Shown piece by piece: positions 26,097-35,274 of a stretch of DNA of 64,000 bases. A program made the translations under genes and the position numbers. Under the pieces are notes generated by a model. That model had not been told where the DNA came from, did not search any database, and saw nothing but the letters and a program-made list of their open reading frames with translations. This DNA is from Polynucleobacter brandtiae (lineage in GTDB: Bacteria; Pseudomonadota; Gammaproteobacteria; Burkholderiales; Burkholderiaceae): positions 1 through 64,000 of the forward strand of contig NZ_PGTX01000006.1 in the NCBI RefSeq assembly GCF_002797575.1, in the 5' to 3' direction. The number at the start of each line of letters is the position of its first letter. Position 1 is the stretch's first letter.

Positions 26097-26546
26097 TTAT
26101 GCCTTGCTCACAGCATGAATTGCATCACGCACTTGTTGAAAGGTTCCGCAACGGCAGATGTTAGTAACAGCTGCATCAATTTGCGCGTCTGTTGGCTTGG
26201 GGGTGGTACGCAATAGAGCAGTTGTTGCCATCACCATGCCAGACTGGCAATAACCACACTGAGGAACTTGATTGTCAACCCAGGCTTTTTGCACTTTAGA
26301 GAGTTGGCCATTCTTTTCTAAGCTCTCAATCGTTTCGATCTTTTTACCTTCAGCAACACTCACTGGAATAGAGCAACTGCGAATCGCTGCGCCATCAAAA
26401 AGGACTGTACAGGCACCACATTGGCCAACACCGCAGCCATACTTTGTGCCCGTTAAACCAACTTGTTCACGGATCACCCAGAGCAAGGGCGTGCTGGGAT
26501 CCACATCAACTTTATATTTTTTACCATTAATATTTAAATCCGCCAT
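26097..26546 (-). CDS. [2Fe-2S] small subunit of the molybdenum hydroxylase (IorA-like)
   Basis: 149 residues. The plant-type cluster ligands are Cys38, 43, 46 and 58 (GCGVGQCGACTVLFDG); the second cluster uses Cys97, 100, 131 and 133 (PQCGYCQSGM, NICRCGTFQQVRDAI). It passes electrons from the Mo centre of the large subunit, whose start lies 9 bp downstream. No own signal peptide, so it is probably co-exported with its Tat partner. Probable first gene of the block; 132 bp separate it from the divergent lrgA. Confidence 0.93.
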   Translation of the reverse strand: MADLNINGKKYKVDVDPSTPLLWVIREQVGLTGTKYGCGVGQCGACTVLFDGAAIRSCSIPVSVAEGKKIETIESLEKNGQLSKVQKAWVDNQVPQCGYCQSGMVMATTALLRTTPKPTDAQIDAAVTNICRCGTFQQVRDAIHAVSKA

Positions 26547-26678
26547 CTGTGCTCTCCTCGGTCTTTTGATCTGGACGCCCTATCCAATGAATAAAGCGCT
26601 TACTTTTAATATGGTTATATTACCCAAAAAAGTTTACATTGCTATGCAGCAATCAGGGCTGGGCGTTAATATCGAGGC

Positions 26679-27029
26679 ATGATCTCCGGCCTAGTACAAA
26701 TCCTCCTTTTCCAAAGCTTGGGTGAACTCCTCTCCAAGTTTGTACTCCCCACCTTGCCAGGCCCGGTTATTGGCTTAGTTCTACTGATTATTTGGCTGGT
26801 GTTACGCAAAGGGGTTAACGCAGAGTTAGCGATGGTGGCAGATGGTTTTAGCCAATACTTTGGATTATTGTTTGTCCCAGCGGCAGTAGGTGTCGTGTTA
26901 TTTTTGCCGCAACTTAAGGCCAATGCCTTAGCCATTGTGAGTGCCTTAGTGGGTAGCGTCATTTTGACCATCGCTACCAGCGCTGTCACAGTACGCTTTT
27001 TGAGCTCCAAAAGTGAGGGGGCGGACTGA
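26679..27029 (+). CDS. lrgA: LrgA/CidA-family membrane protein
   Basis: 116 residues with four membrane helices and the LrgA pattern PTLPGPVIGLVLLIIWLVL and YFGLLFVPAAVGVV. LrgA proteins resemble holins and are linked to murein-hydrolase control or pyruvate and glycolate transport in other bacteria. Start overlaps no neighbour; its stop overlaps the lrgB ATG. Confidence 0.88.
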   Translation: MISGLVQILLFQSLGELLSKFVLPTLPGPVIGLVLLIIWLVLRKGVNAELAMVADGFSQYFGLLFVPAAVGVVLFLPQLKANALAIVSALVGSVILTIATSAVTVRFLSSKSEGAD

Positions 27030-27754
27030 TGAGCGAAAAACATTCCATCGTGGAGATTTGGGTTTACTTGTCGGGCAGCCCCTTATTTGCGCTCTTTATT
27101 ACTTTGGCAGCGTATCAATTAGGACTATGGATCTATAAAAGAACAAAGCAAAATCCGTTGGCTAATCCAGTAGCCATCGCCATCATTCTTGTAGCTAGCT
27201 TAATTCAGTTTGTAGAGATGCCCTACTCAACTTACTTTGAAGGGGCTCAATTTATTCACTTTTTATTGGGATCAGCGACCGTCTCGTTGGCGATCCCAAT
27301 TTACAGAGGATTAAGTAGCCTGAAAAATCGCTCATTACCTTTACTGGCCTCACTAGTCGCCGGTGGATTAGTCTCTATTTTTAGCGCCATTAGCATCGCC
27401 ACCATGCTGGGCGCTGACGCTAGCATTACCGGGGCAATGTACCCCAAATCCGTTACTGCTCCCATTGCCATGGGTATCGCCGAAAGAATTGGGGTTTCTC
27501 CAACCTTAACCGCGATCTTTGCGGTCACTACAGGCATTCTGGGTGCGATCTTAGCGCCCTTTATTCTGAATGCTTTGGGAATGAAGGCTTGGTGGCAACG
27601 CGGCTTTGCGATTGGCATTGGGGCACATGGCATTGGCACCTCTCGCGCTTTTAGTATTCACCCAGAGGCGGGTGGCTATGCTAGCCTCGCGATGGGTATG
27701 AATGGCATCATTAGTGCGGTTGCGATTCCGATCATTTATCACTTATTCAATTAA
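27029..27754 (+). CDS. lrgB: LrgB/CidB-family membrane protein
   Basis: 241 residues, multi-helix membrane protein with the conserved GADASITGAMYPKSVTAPIA region and GAHGIGTSRAF. It pairs with LrgA; the ATG shares its first base with the lrgA stop codon (TGATG), so the two are translationally coupled. Substrate or role in this organism is not shown. Confidence 0.9.
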   Translation: MSEKHSIVEIWVYLSGSPLFALFITLAAYQLGLWIYKRTKQNPLANPVAIAIILVASLIQFVEMPYSTYFEGAQFIHFLLGSATVSLAIPIYRGLSSLKNRSLPLLASLVAGGLVSIFSAISIATMLGADASITGAMYPKSVTAPIAMGIAERIGVSPTLTAIFAVTTGILGAILAPFILNALGMKAWWQRGFAIGIGAHGIGTSRAFSIHPEAGGYASLAMGMNGIISAVAIPIIYHLFN

Positions 27755-27937
27755 AGGCTGATGCTCCTGGAATCTTTTTTATCCTTAATTTGGTGAACCT
27801 CGTCATTTTTCCGCCCCAAAAATGTGCATTGACGCCCTAAACCATTCCCATGTAAGGGGTGGGGGAGATAATTAGAGGTTAAGCTTATTAAAAATGACCT
27901 TTCACCTTCTGGAACCTCTAGACCCACTGGACCTTAA

Positions 27938-28924
27938 ATGACTATGCGTACTAACTTCGCCACACTGCTTCTTAAATTGCTCATGCTACTGGGGCTCTCT
28001 CATACTGCATTAGCCGCAGATTCTGATTGGCCTAAAAAACCGATTGTGGCAATACTGACATTTCCTGCGGGCGGCTCTACTGATGTATTTGCCAGAAGTA
28101 TTGGGGCACCCTTAGGTGAAGCGCTCGGCCAAGCGATCGTCATTGAAAATAAACCTGGCGCTGGCGGCATGATTGCAATGCAAGCAGCAGCAAAAGCCAG
28201 CCCCGATGGCTACACGCTGTTGTTTAGCGCATTGACAAATCAAAGCATCTCTCAAGCTCTATTCAAAAATCCGCCTGCCGATCTTCGCAAGGATTTTGTA
28301 CCTGTCGCATTAGTTGGCTCCATTCCTCACCTGATTGTTGTTAATCCATCGGTGCCTGCAAAAAATATTACCGAGCTCACAGCTTTTATTAAATCTAAAA
28401 AGGGAGACTTTAATTTCGCCTCTCAGGGCAATGGCAGCCTTTCCCATCTAGAGTCTGTTCTGTTCATGCAGCGCATCGGCGCAACGGGTACGCATATTCC
28501 TTACAAAGGCAGCAGCTTTGCCTTGCCCGATCTGATTGCAGGCAATACCTTGATGATGTTTGATAGTGTGACTGCATCTCTGCCGCATATTCAGAGTGGT
28601 AAGTTACGCCCGATCGCCATTGCCGCGCCCGATCGCTCGCCATTGATGCCGAATGTACCTACGATGGGCCAAGATGGAATGAAAAGCTTTGATGTAGAGA
28701 ATCTCTATGCAGTATTTGCGCCCAAAGGCACACCGCCCGCGGTTATCGCCAGACTGGAAAGAGAAATTCGGAAAATTTTGACGAATCCTGATTTCAAATC
28801 CAAATTGGCGAGTCAAGGCATTCATCCGCAATTTGCAAATGCAAATCGCCTAGCCGAAATTACCGTAACGGAACATGATAAGTGGGAGAAAATTGTGAAG
28901 GCTGCCAACATTAAAGTTGATTGA
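27938..28924 (+). CDS. Bug-family periplasmic solute-binding protein (TctC-like)
   Basis: 328 residues with a signal peptide ending TALAA. Typical Bug markers: WPKKPIVAILTFPAGGSTDV, IENKPGAGGMIAMQAAAKA, PDGYTLLF and the long NNIT/AFIKSKK-type body. These proteins bind carboxylates or other small acids for tripartite tricarboxylate transporters; many Burkholderiales carry dozens. No TctA or TctB genes lie here, so it is an orphan. Upstream, TAGAGGTT (27873) and AACCTCTA (27913) form an inverted repeat that could be a regulatory site. Confidence 0.88.
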   Translation: MTMRTNFATLLLKLLMLLGLSHTALAADSDWPKKPIVAILTFPAGGSTDVFARSIGAPLGEALGQAIVIENKPGAGGMIAMQAAAKASPDGYTLLFSALTNQSISQALFKNPPADLRKDFVPVALVGSIPHLIVVNPSVPAKNITELTAFIKSKKGDFNFASQGNGSLSHLESVLFMQRIGATGTHIPYKGSSFALPDLIAGNTLMMFDSVTASLPHIQSGKLRPIAIAAPDRSPLMPNVPTMGQDGMKSFDVENLYAVFAPKGTPPAVIARLEREIRKILTNPDFKSKLASQGIHPQFANANRLAEITVTEHDKWEKIVKAANIKVD

Positions 28925-28988
28925 AACAGCTGACCACCAGCATGCCTAAACTACCACTAGCAATGTCTTCAGATCGGATACACACTTT

Positions 28989-30590
28989 ATGTTAATTTCT
29001 CCCCCATTTGGTGGTGCTCGCGCGCCCGTTCTTGCTAAAAATGCGGTTGCTAGCTCACAACCTTTGGCGACTCAAGCGGGCATTGAAGCACTGCAACAGG
29101 GTGGCAATGCCGTTGATGCTGCCTTAGCAACCGCCATTACCTTAACCGTGGTTGAACCCACGATGAATGGTTTGGGTGGCGATGGCTTCGCATTAATTTG
29201 GGATGGCCACAAACTCCATGGCCTTAATGCCTCAGGGCGTGCACCGGCAGCCTGGACACCGGAATTCTTTGCTGGCAAAACCGCCATGGATCTCATTGGC
29301 TGGAATACGGTAACGGTGCCTGGCATGGTTGCCGGCTGGATCGCACTCTCTCGTCAATTTGGTAAGTTGCCTTTTGCACAACTTTTTAAGCGGGCAATCG
29401 ATTACGCAGAGAATGGTTTTCCAGTATCGCCAGTAATAGCGCGGCAATGGCGTGAAGCAATCCCCACTCTCAAGATGCAACCAGGCTTTACTGAATCTTT
29501 TTTAATCGCTGGCAAGTCCCCGGCTGCCGGACACATCTGGCGCTTCCCCGCTCAAGCAAACACTTTACGAAAAATTGCCGAGTCCGAAGGAGAATCTTTT
29601 TATCGCGGAGAATTAGCGCAAAGTATGGTCGACTTTGCCCAAAGTACGGGCGGCTGTTTTACGATGGCTGACTTTGCCGCTAATAAACCAGAGTGGGTAG
29701 AACCTTTAGCTTTTGACTACGGCGATTACACGCTTCATGAAATCCCACCCAATGGCTCAGGCATCGCCGCCCAAATAGCGCTCGGTATTTTGCAGGCTGC
29801 CAATGCTCAGCAGTATCCAGCTAACTCTGCTCAGCGCATTCACTTGCAGGTGGAAGCAATGCGAATGGCTTTTGCAGATGCCTACGCCCACGTATCCGAT
29901 GCCAGTTCAATGAGGGTGCCTAGCAGCGCCTTACTGAATCAATCCTACTTGGCTGGCCGTGCTGCTTTAATCGATCATCAGCATGCAGGTACTTACAGTG
30001 CAGGTGATCCTCATGCCGGCGGCACCGTTTACCTATGCGCCGCTGATGAATCAGGCATGATGATTTCCTATATCCAGTCCAACTTTAAGGGCTTTGGCTC
30101 GGGTGTTGTCGCTCCTGGCGGTATTGCTTTTCATAACCGCGGCATGAGCTTTAGCCTGGTGGATGGTCATCCCAATCAAGTAGCACCCGGCAAGCGCCCT
30201 TTTCATACGATCCTTCCGGCATTTTTAACTAAGGGCAAGGAGCAAGATCTCCAACCTACGATGGCATTTGGTGTCATGGGGGGCAATATGCAACCCCAAG
30301 GACATATTCAATTTGTCATGCGCTTTATCGATGAACATCTCAATCCCCAAGCTTGTTCAGATGCACCACGCTGGAGAATTGATGATCTAGGTCATCTCAC
30401 TGTAGAGGCATCAATGCCAACAGCTATTGTTGAAGGACTCAAGGTATTGGGGCATGAGGTCACTGTGATGCCTGCCGATAGCCTAGACTTTGGTAGTGCC
30501 CAAGCCATTGCTTTGCTGGGTGAAGAAACCAAAGATGCCTACATTGCCGGTAGCGATCATCGTAGGGATGGATTGGCAGCGGGGTTTTAG
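28989..30590 (+). CDS. Gamma-glutamyltransferase family N-terminal nucleophile hydrolase
   Basis: 533 residues, family-typical: KNAVASSQPLATQAGIEALQ, GNAVDAALATAITLTVVEP and GLGGDGFALIW in the large chain, and HAGGTVYLCAADESG with Thr ~346 as the expected cleavage site and nucleophile, then FGSGVVAPGGIAFHNRG. No signal peptide, unlike E. coli Ggt, so it may be a cytoplasmic relative such as a YwrD-like enzyme. It follows the binding-protein gene by 64 bp. Confidence 0.9.
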   Translation: MLISPPFGGARAPVLAKNAVASSQPLATQAGIEALQQGGNAVDAALATAITLTVVEPTMNGLGGDGFALIWDGHKLHGLNASGRAPAAWTPEFFAGKTAMDLIGWNTVTVPGMVAGWIALSRQFGKLPFAQLFKRAIDYAENGFPVSPVIARQWREAIPTLKMQPGFTESFLIAGKSPAAGHIWRFPAQANTLRKIAESEGESFYRGELAQSMVDFAQSTGGCFTMADFAANKPEWVEPLAFDYGDYTLHEIPPNGSGIAAQIALGILQAANAQQYPANSAQRIHLQVEAMRMAFADAYAHVSDASSMRVPSSALLNQSYLAGRAALIDHQHAGTYSAGDPHAGGTVYLCAADESGMMISYIQSNFKGFGSGVVAPGGIAFHNRGMSFSLVDGHPNQVAPGKRPFHTILPAFLTKGKEQDLQPTMAFGVMGGNMQPQGHIQFVMRFIDEHLNPQACSDAPRWRIDDLGHLTVEASMPTAIVEGLKVLGHEVTVMPADSLDFGSAQAIALLGEETKDAYIAGSDHRRDGLAAGF

Positions 30591-30596
30591 AGTGCC

Positions 30597-30938
30597 TTAT
30601 TGGTGCCCAAAGATTGTTTGCAAAATAGTCAAACTTGCATAAAGAGTTTTGGGAGGAAGTTTCCCTAGCTTTTTCACTAACCTAGACTTATCAATTGTTC
30701 GAATCTGATCAAACAGAACTAGCCCTTTTTCTCCCGCATGCGTAAATGAAATTCGGAAATCAGCTTCCTTAGCCCTAGTGGTCATAGGTGCTACCAAGAT
30801 AGTTCTTAAATTATTGTTCAGTTCAGGCGGAGAAATAACTAAGCAGGGTCTTGTCTTTTTGATCTCACTACCCTGCGTAGGGTCTAATTTGATTAGCCAA
30901 ATATCCCCTTGATAAATGATGCTCTTTACCAAATCCAA
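30597..30938 (-). CDS. mazF: MazF/PemK-family toxin
   Basis: 113 residues. Typical MazF features: YQGDIWLIKLDPTQGSEIKKTRPCLVIS with the substrate-site Arg, then RTILVAPMTTRAKEADF and the conserved VLFDQIRTIDKSRLVKKLG. MazF toxins are sequence-specific mRNA endoribonucleases. The reading frame is intact. Its start overlaps the end of the mazE gene by 13 bp. Confidence 0.9.
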   Translation of the reverse strand: MDLVKSIIYQGDIWLIKLDPTQGSEIKKTRPCLVISPPELNNNLRTILVAPMTTRAKEADFRISFTHAGEKGLVLFDQIRTIDKSRLVKKLGKLPPKTLYASLTILQTIFGHQ

Positions 30939-31186
30939 TCCTTGTCTTCATCATTATTAAAGTCACCCAATACCAGCTGGTCATCTCCGACTTCCGTGAT
31001 TGCTTTTGCCTGTTCTGCCCAACCCTCACGAGAGCTCTTCTTTGGTTTACTTAAAATAAGTGTGCCATCCTCAACAACTAGATCGACTTCCTCATTAAAG
31101 CCCACTTGCTCAAGAATAACCTTAGGAATAACCACTCCACGAGAGTTCCCTATTTGTCGGATTTGAAGATGTAGCTGCTTTTTCAT
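30926..31186 (-). CDS. mazE: MazE-family antitoxin (SpoVT/AbrB fold)
   Basis: 86 residues. N-terminal AbrB-like DNA-binding fold (LQIRQIGNSRGVVIPKVIL, VEDGTLILSKP), then an acidic C-terminal tail (DFNNDEDKDWIW) that would wrap MazF. ATG 31186 fits the domain start; an upstream in-frame codon at 31225 lies beyond the probable operator. Confidence 0.9.
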   Translation of the reverse strand: MKKQLHLQIRQIGNSRGVVIPKVILEQVGFNEEVDLVVEDGTLILSKPKKSSREGWAEQAKAITEVGDDQLVLGDFNNDEDKDWIW

Positions 31187-31191
31187 GGTAT

Positions 31192-31206
31192 TAACAATGT
31201 TATAAC
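31192..31206. promoter_or_regulatory. Probable mazEF operator
   Basis: Two overlapping palindromes, TAACA-A-TGTTA (31192-31202) and GTTATAAC (31199-31206), lie just upstream of mazE. Antitoxins of this kind usually repress their own operon by binding such sites. Inferred from position. Confidence 0.5.
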
Positions 31207-31247
31207 GATACAAAAGTTCTGTCAAGCAATCTTTGCTTATCGACTAC

Positions 31248-31478
31248 CTAAACAATACTGTCACCAAATTGTTTCACCATCTCGGGGGTGACAATCCTCC
31301 CATCGACACGAATTGGTAACAACAATATTCCATTGCGAGTAACATTTTTTTGAGAAAGAGATGCCAAATCTTGACTCACTAGACCAGATGCAGCGCTCTC
31401 CATGCTCTGCTGCTTTTTTAGTGAGCTCTTTTTTGCTTTAACAAGCATGTTTTCATCGATCTTCAATGTCGTCCTCAT
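31248..31478 (-). CDS. Orphan VapB/DUF2191-like antitoxin
   Basis: 76 residues: N-terminal ribbon-helix-helix-like start (MRTTLKIDENMLVKAKKSS) and the C-terminal TRNGILLLPIRVDGRIVTPEMV that recalls antitoxins of VapC PIN-domain toxins. No PIN-domain gene follows; the next gene on the strand is mazE. It is either a solitary antitoxin whose toxin was lost or one acting on a distant VapC. Confidence 0.65.
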   Translation of the reverse strand: MRTTLKIDENMLVKAKKSSLKKQQSMESAASGLVSQDLASLSQKNVTRNGILLLPIRVDGRIVTPEMVKQFGDSIV

Positions 31479-31517
31479 TGCATTCTAAGAAAAAGTATTG
31501 CGCCCAATCAATACGTA

Positions 31518-32843
31518 CTAGCTCGGCAAACAGTTCAGATAAAACCGCTTCACTTCTTGATCACAGCTAACATCTTTAGCTTGGATGGGTCTCTCAAGGG
31601 TGATGCCTTCGATAGAAGTGCAACGACTCAAGGCAACATAAACCTGTCCCGATGCAAATGCCCCAGAGGAGAGATCGACCTTGATTCTATCAAGGGTTTT
31701 TCCTTGGCTTTTATGAATCGTTACCGCCCACGCCAGCATTAAGGGGATTTGCACAAAGGTACCCACAATATTGGGAGAGATCCTGCCAGACATCATGTCA
31801 TGGTCATAGCGATAAGATTCCCATTGGTGGCCTTTGACTTCTACGGTATTGGCATATGGGCCGTTTTGTACCACCACTTTGACGGTATTGGGGAGTAACT
31901 CTCGAACGATCCCAATCGTGCCGTTGACCCATTTCTTGGGAAAGTTGGGGTCCGTTGCAGTGAACATTACCTTAGCCCCCACTTTCAAATTGAGGCGATT
32001 AGGGGACGGTAGATTGCGCTCATCCACACTAAATTTACCAGTGATACTGCCAGCATAGATCTTGGGCTCGGTTGTTAGTGCACGTAACCCGGCACCATTA
32101 ATTTGATCTGCCCGTGCATTCGTTGTTGTCAGTGTGATGGTTTGCTCATCGATCGCCGCAGCATTGGTAAAGCATTGGTGATTGAGGGTATCTAAGGCCT
32201 CTTCAATATTCTCATTAATCCGAATTTGATTTAAGAGTCCCGCGAAATGGACATCTTTCTGACGGAAGATTTTCGAGAGCTCCACCATCGTGACATCTTG
32301 ACGATGCAATACCATAGCGCAAAAGAAATAAGGCCCCTCATAACCTCGCTCTGCCAGCACCTGCATATCGGCATTCGATACCACTGGGGGCAACTGAAAC
32401 AAGTCTCCCACAAACATCACTTGTATACCGCCAAAAGGCTGATTTTTATGTGGGCCATTCGCTCGCAGAAATAAATCCATCGCATCGACTACATCGGTTC
32501 TTACCATGGAGATCTCATCAATGATGAGTAGGCGAATATCTTTATAAAGCCGCTTATCTTTGAGTGGCTTGATATCTTCCTCAGGAAAGATCAAGCGCGG
32601 CGGCAGTCGAAAGAAAGAATGAATCGTGACACCCTTCACTTGCAGTGCTGCCACTCCCGTGGGGGCAACTACGACTACGTTACCGGAGATATGCTCACGC
32701 AGATAGCCAATTAAGGTCGTTTTACCAGTACCGGCTTTTCCGCTGACGAAGATGAAGGGGTCATGACGTTCGATGGCATCAATTACGGCCTGGTATTCAG
32801 GGGTGATTTCGATTTCAGAAGATTCAATAGCGGAGTTTGTCAT
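31518..32843 (-). CDS. PIF1-like ATP-dependent DNA helicase
   Basis: About 440 residues. SF1B helicase motifs in order: Walker A VSGKAGTGKTTLIGY, motif Ia VVVAPTGVAALQ, Walker B LLIIDEISMVRTDVVD, FVGDLFQLPPVV, and C-terminal WAVTIHKSQGKTLDRI and GQVYVALSRCTSIEGI. PIF1 family helicases unwind DNA 5'-3' and act on replication obstacles; bacterial versions are scattered. Several ATGs lie close together at the N-terminus; 32843 begins the conserved region. Confidence 0.85.
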   Translation of the reverse strand: MTNSAIESSEIEITPEYQAVIDAIERHDPFIFVSGKAGTGKTTLIGYLREHISGNVVVVAPTGVAALQVKGVTIHSFFRLPPRLIFPEEDIKPLKDKRLYKDIRLLIIDEISMVRTDVVDAMDLFLRANGPHKNQPFGGIQVMFVGDLFQLPPVVSNADMQVLAERGYEGPYFFCAMVLHRQDVTMVELSKIFRQKDVHFAGLLNQIRINENIEEALDTLNHQCFTNAAAIDEQTITLTTTNARADQINGAGLRALTTEPKIYAGSITGKFSVDERNLPSPNRLNLKVGAKVMFTATDPNFPKKWVNGTIGIVRELLPNTVKVVVQNGPYANTVEVKGHQWESYRYDHDMMSGRISPNIVGTFVQIPLMLAWAVTIHKSQGKTLDRIKVDLSSGAFASGQVYVALSRCTSIEGITLERPIQAKDVSCDQEVKRFYLNCLPS

Positions 32844-32969
32844 CCCCCCATTGTCACACGCCATCCCCATGCAAGTTATCGTATAAATGAGCCCGATCAA
32901 TACTGACTTTTTTAGAGCGAGGTTAGGATTCTGGTTTTAAATCCTCTGGTTTTTGGGGGTTACAGAGGG

Positions 32970-33017
32970 AGGTCAACTACATAGAAATTCTACTTTTAAA
33001 TCCACCAAGGTTGACCT
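32970..33017. repeat. Inverted repeat upstream of the helicase gene
   Basis: AGGTCAAC (32970-32977) and GTTGACCT (33010-33017) are inverted arms. Between them is an 11-bp palindrome TAGAA-A-TTCTA (32982-32992). G-rich tracts flank both sides. The whole 32901-33074 gap holds no gene. It might be an operator or the trace of a mobile element. Confidence 0.4.
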
Positions 33018-33074
33018 AGGGGGGTTACCCAAGGGTTAATTAATAATATTTAGATTTACAAGGGCTGCGCCACT

Positions 33075-34052
33075 TCATACGCGCGCGAGCATTTCTGCAT
33101 AAGCTTTAGAAAGCCCCTCCTCTAGACCGGTTTGAGCCTGCCAGCCTAGATTATTGAGTCTAGAGCTATCCATCCATTTTCGAGGCGACCCATCGGGCTT
33201 AATTGGATCAAAGCTGATTTTGCCTTGATACCCCGTTGCTTTTGCGACCGCAGTGGCTAGCTCGGTAATAGTGACATCACTGCCAAAGCCCACATTAATA
33301 TGGCTTTGCATCGGCTCAGTCTGCTGGTCGTAAATTACCTTCTCTAAGTCCATCACAAAAATAGAGGCTGCAGCCATATCGTCCACATACAAAAACTCTC
33401 TTTTGGGGGTGCCTGTCCCCCAAATCACCACTTCTGCTGCCTTACTTTCCTTCGCTTCATGAAAGCGCCTAATCAGCGCCGGAATGACATGGCTATTTTC
33501 TGGGTGGTAATTATCTCCAGGGCCATACAGGTTGGTGGGCATCACTGAGCGATAGTCAACGCCATGGCTTTGACCATACTGGCGGTTATAACTCTCACAC
33601 ATCTTGATACCGGCAATCTTGGCAATGGCATAGGGCTCATTGGTGGACTCTAACTTACCTGTTAAAAGCGCATCTTCGCTCATCGGCTGGGGGGCTAATT
33701 TTGGATAGATGCAACTAGACCCTAAAAAGAGGAGTCTTTTAACGCCGTTCACAAAAGCTTGATGAATGACATTGTTTTGCACCATCAAGTTCTCGTAAAT
33801 GAAGTGGGCTGGGTAGGTGTTGTTCGCATGAATACCCCCCACTTTGGCTGCCGCTAAATAGACTTGCTCAGGTTTTTCAGTTTCAAAGAATGTTTTGACT
33901 GCTGCTTGATTGGTTAAATCAAGTTCTGCATGCGTTTTAGTAACAATATTGCTAAAACCCTTGGCTTGCAGGTTGCGCACAATGGCCGAGCCCACCATAC
34001 CGCGATGGCCTGCGACGTAGATTTTTGCCTGAAGATCTGAAGGAGATGGCAT
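33075..34052 (-). CDS. fcl: GDP-L-fucose synthase
   Basis: 325 residues, NAD(P)-binding SDR fold: [18 protein letters not shown] at the N-terminus, [10 protein letters not shown] with the catalytic Ser, and YAIAKIAG with the catalytic Tyr and Lys. It converts GDP-4-keto-6-deoxymannose to GDP-L-fucose. It follows gmd by 9 bp; together they feed fucose-containing surface polysaccharide. Confidence 0.93.
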   Translation of the reverse strand: MPSPSDLQAKIYVAGHRGMVGSAIVRNLQAKGFSNIVTKTHAELDLTNQAAVKTFFETEKPEQVYLAAAKVGGIHANNTYPAHFIYENLMVQNNVIHQAFVNGVKRLLFLGSSCIYPKLAPQPMSEDALLTGKLESTNEPYAIAKIAGIKMCESYNRQYGQSHGVDYRSVMPTNLYGPGDNYHPENSHVIPALIRRFHEAKESKAAEVVIWGTGTPKREFLYVDDMAAASIFVMDLEKVIYDQQTEPMQSHINVGFGSDVTITELATAVAKATGYQGKISFDPIKPDGSPRKWMDSSRLNNLGWQAQTGLEEGLSKAYAEMLARV

Positions 34053-34061
34053 GATACTTGC

Positions 34062-35192
34062 TTACCTTTCCGTACCCATAGCCACGCTATAGCCATGCTT
34101 TTGCAAGATAGCATGTTGCTTGGCTTTTTCTAAATCATTAGCCACCATCTCCACGATCATTTGATCGAGGGTAATTTCAGGAACCCAACCGAGTTTTACC
34201 TTCGCCTTGGTAGGATCGCCCAAGAGGGTTTCGACTTCAGTAGGACGGTAGTAACGTGGATCAATCTGCACAATCACATCCCCAACTTTCAAGGCTGGCG
34301 CAGCATCGCCTTCAATGGCTGCTACGATGGCTTTTTCATTTTCAGCAGATCCTTCAAAACGAAGGGTGATGCCCAGTTGCTTCGCACTACGGGTAATAAA
34401 TTCGCGTACCGTGAACTGCACACCGGTGGCAATCACAAAGTCCTCAGGCTGGTCTTGTTGCAGCATAAGCCATTGCATCCGCACGTAGTCTTTAGCATGA
34501 CCCCAATCGCGCAGCGCATCGATATTACCCATGAAAAGGCACTGTTCAATTCCTTGCGCAATATTGGCTAGGCCTCGGGTCACCTTACGCGTTACGAAAG
34601 TTTCGCCACGGCGCTTAGACTCATGATTAAAAAGAATGCCGTTACACGCATAGATGCCATAGGCTTCGCGGTAGTTCACGGTAATCCAGTAGGCGTACAT
34701 CTTGGCAACAGCATACGGGCTTCTTGGGTAGAAAGGCGTCGTTTCTTTTTGCGGAATTTCTTGTACTAGGCCATAGAGCTCAGAAGTCGACGCTTGATAA
34801 AAACGGGTCTTCTTTTCTAAACCTAAAATACGGATGGCTTCCAACATACGAAGTGGGCCCATGGCGTCGACATCAGCCGTGTACTCAGGAGACTCAAACG
34901 AGACAGCTACATGAGACTGGGCGCCTAAGTTGTAAATCTCATCAGGCTGACACTCTTGAATAATGCGCACGAGATTGCTCGTATCGGTTAAATCACCATA
35001 GTGCAAGATCAGATCAGGATGATTGACATGGGGATCTTGGTAGAGGTGATCAATGCGATCAGTATTAAAAGAGGAAGCGCGGCGTTTAATACCGTGCACC
35101 TTATAGCCTTTTTCTAATAAAAACTCAGCTAAGTAAGAACCATCTTGGCCGGTAATACCTGTAATCAGGGCAACTTTTTTTGTTGTATTCAT
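34062..35192 (-). CDS. gmd: GDP-mannose 4,6-dehydratase
   Basis: 376 residues: [19 protein letters not shown] (NADP-binding), QASTSELYG and [15 protein letters not shown] (catalytic Ser/Thr, Tyr, Lys), and [19 protein letters not shown] for substrate binding. Middle gene of manC-gmd-fcl, separated from manC by 82 bp. Confidence 0.96.
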   Translation of the reverse strand: MNTTKKVALITGITGQDGSYLAEFLLEKGYKVHGIKRRASSFNTDRIDHLYQDPHVNHPDLILHYGDLTDTSNLVRIIQECQPDEIYNLGAQSHVAVSFESPEYTADVDAMGPLRMLEAIRILGLEKKTRFYQASTSELYGLVQEIPQKETTPFYPRSPYAVAKMYAYWITVNYREAYGIYACNGILFNHESKRRGETFVTRKVTRGLANIAQGIEQCLFMGNIDALRDWGHAKDYVRMQWLMLQQDQPEDFVIATGVQFTVREFITRSAKQLGITLRFEGSAENEKAIVAAIEGDAAPALKVGDVIVQIDPRYYRPTEVETLLGDPTKAKVKLGWVPEITLDQMIVEMVANDLEKAKQHAILQKHGYSVAMGTER

Positions 35193-35274
35193 AGGATGTC
35201 AGTGGATGTATTGGAGTGTATTGGGGTGTGTTGAACTGTGAGTTTAGTTTTGGTGTTGACGTTATTTCTAGAGT

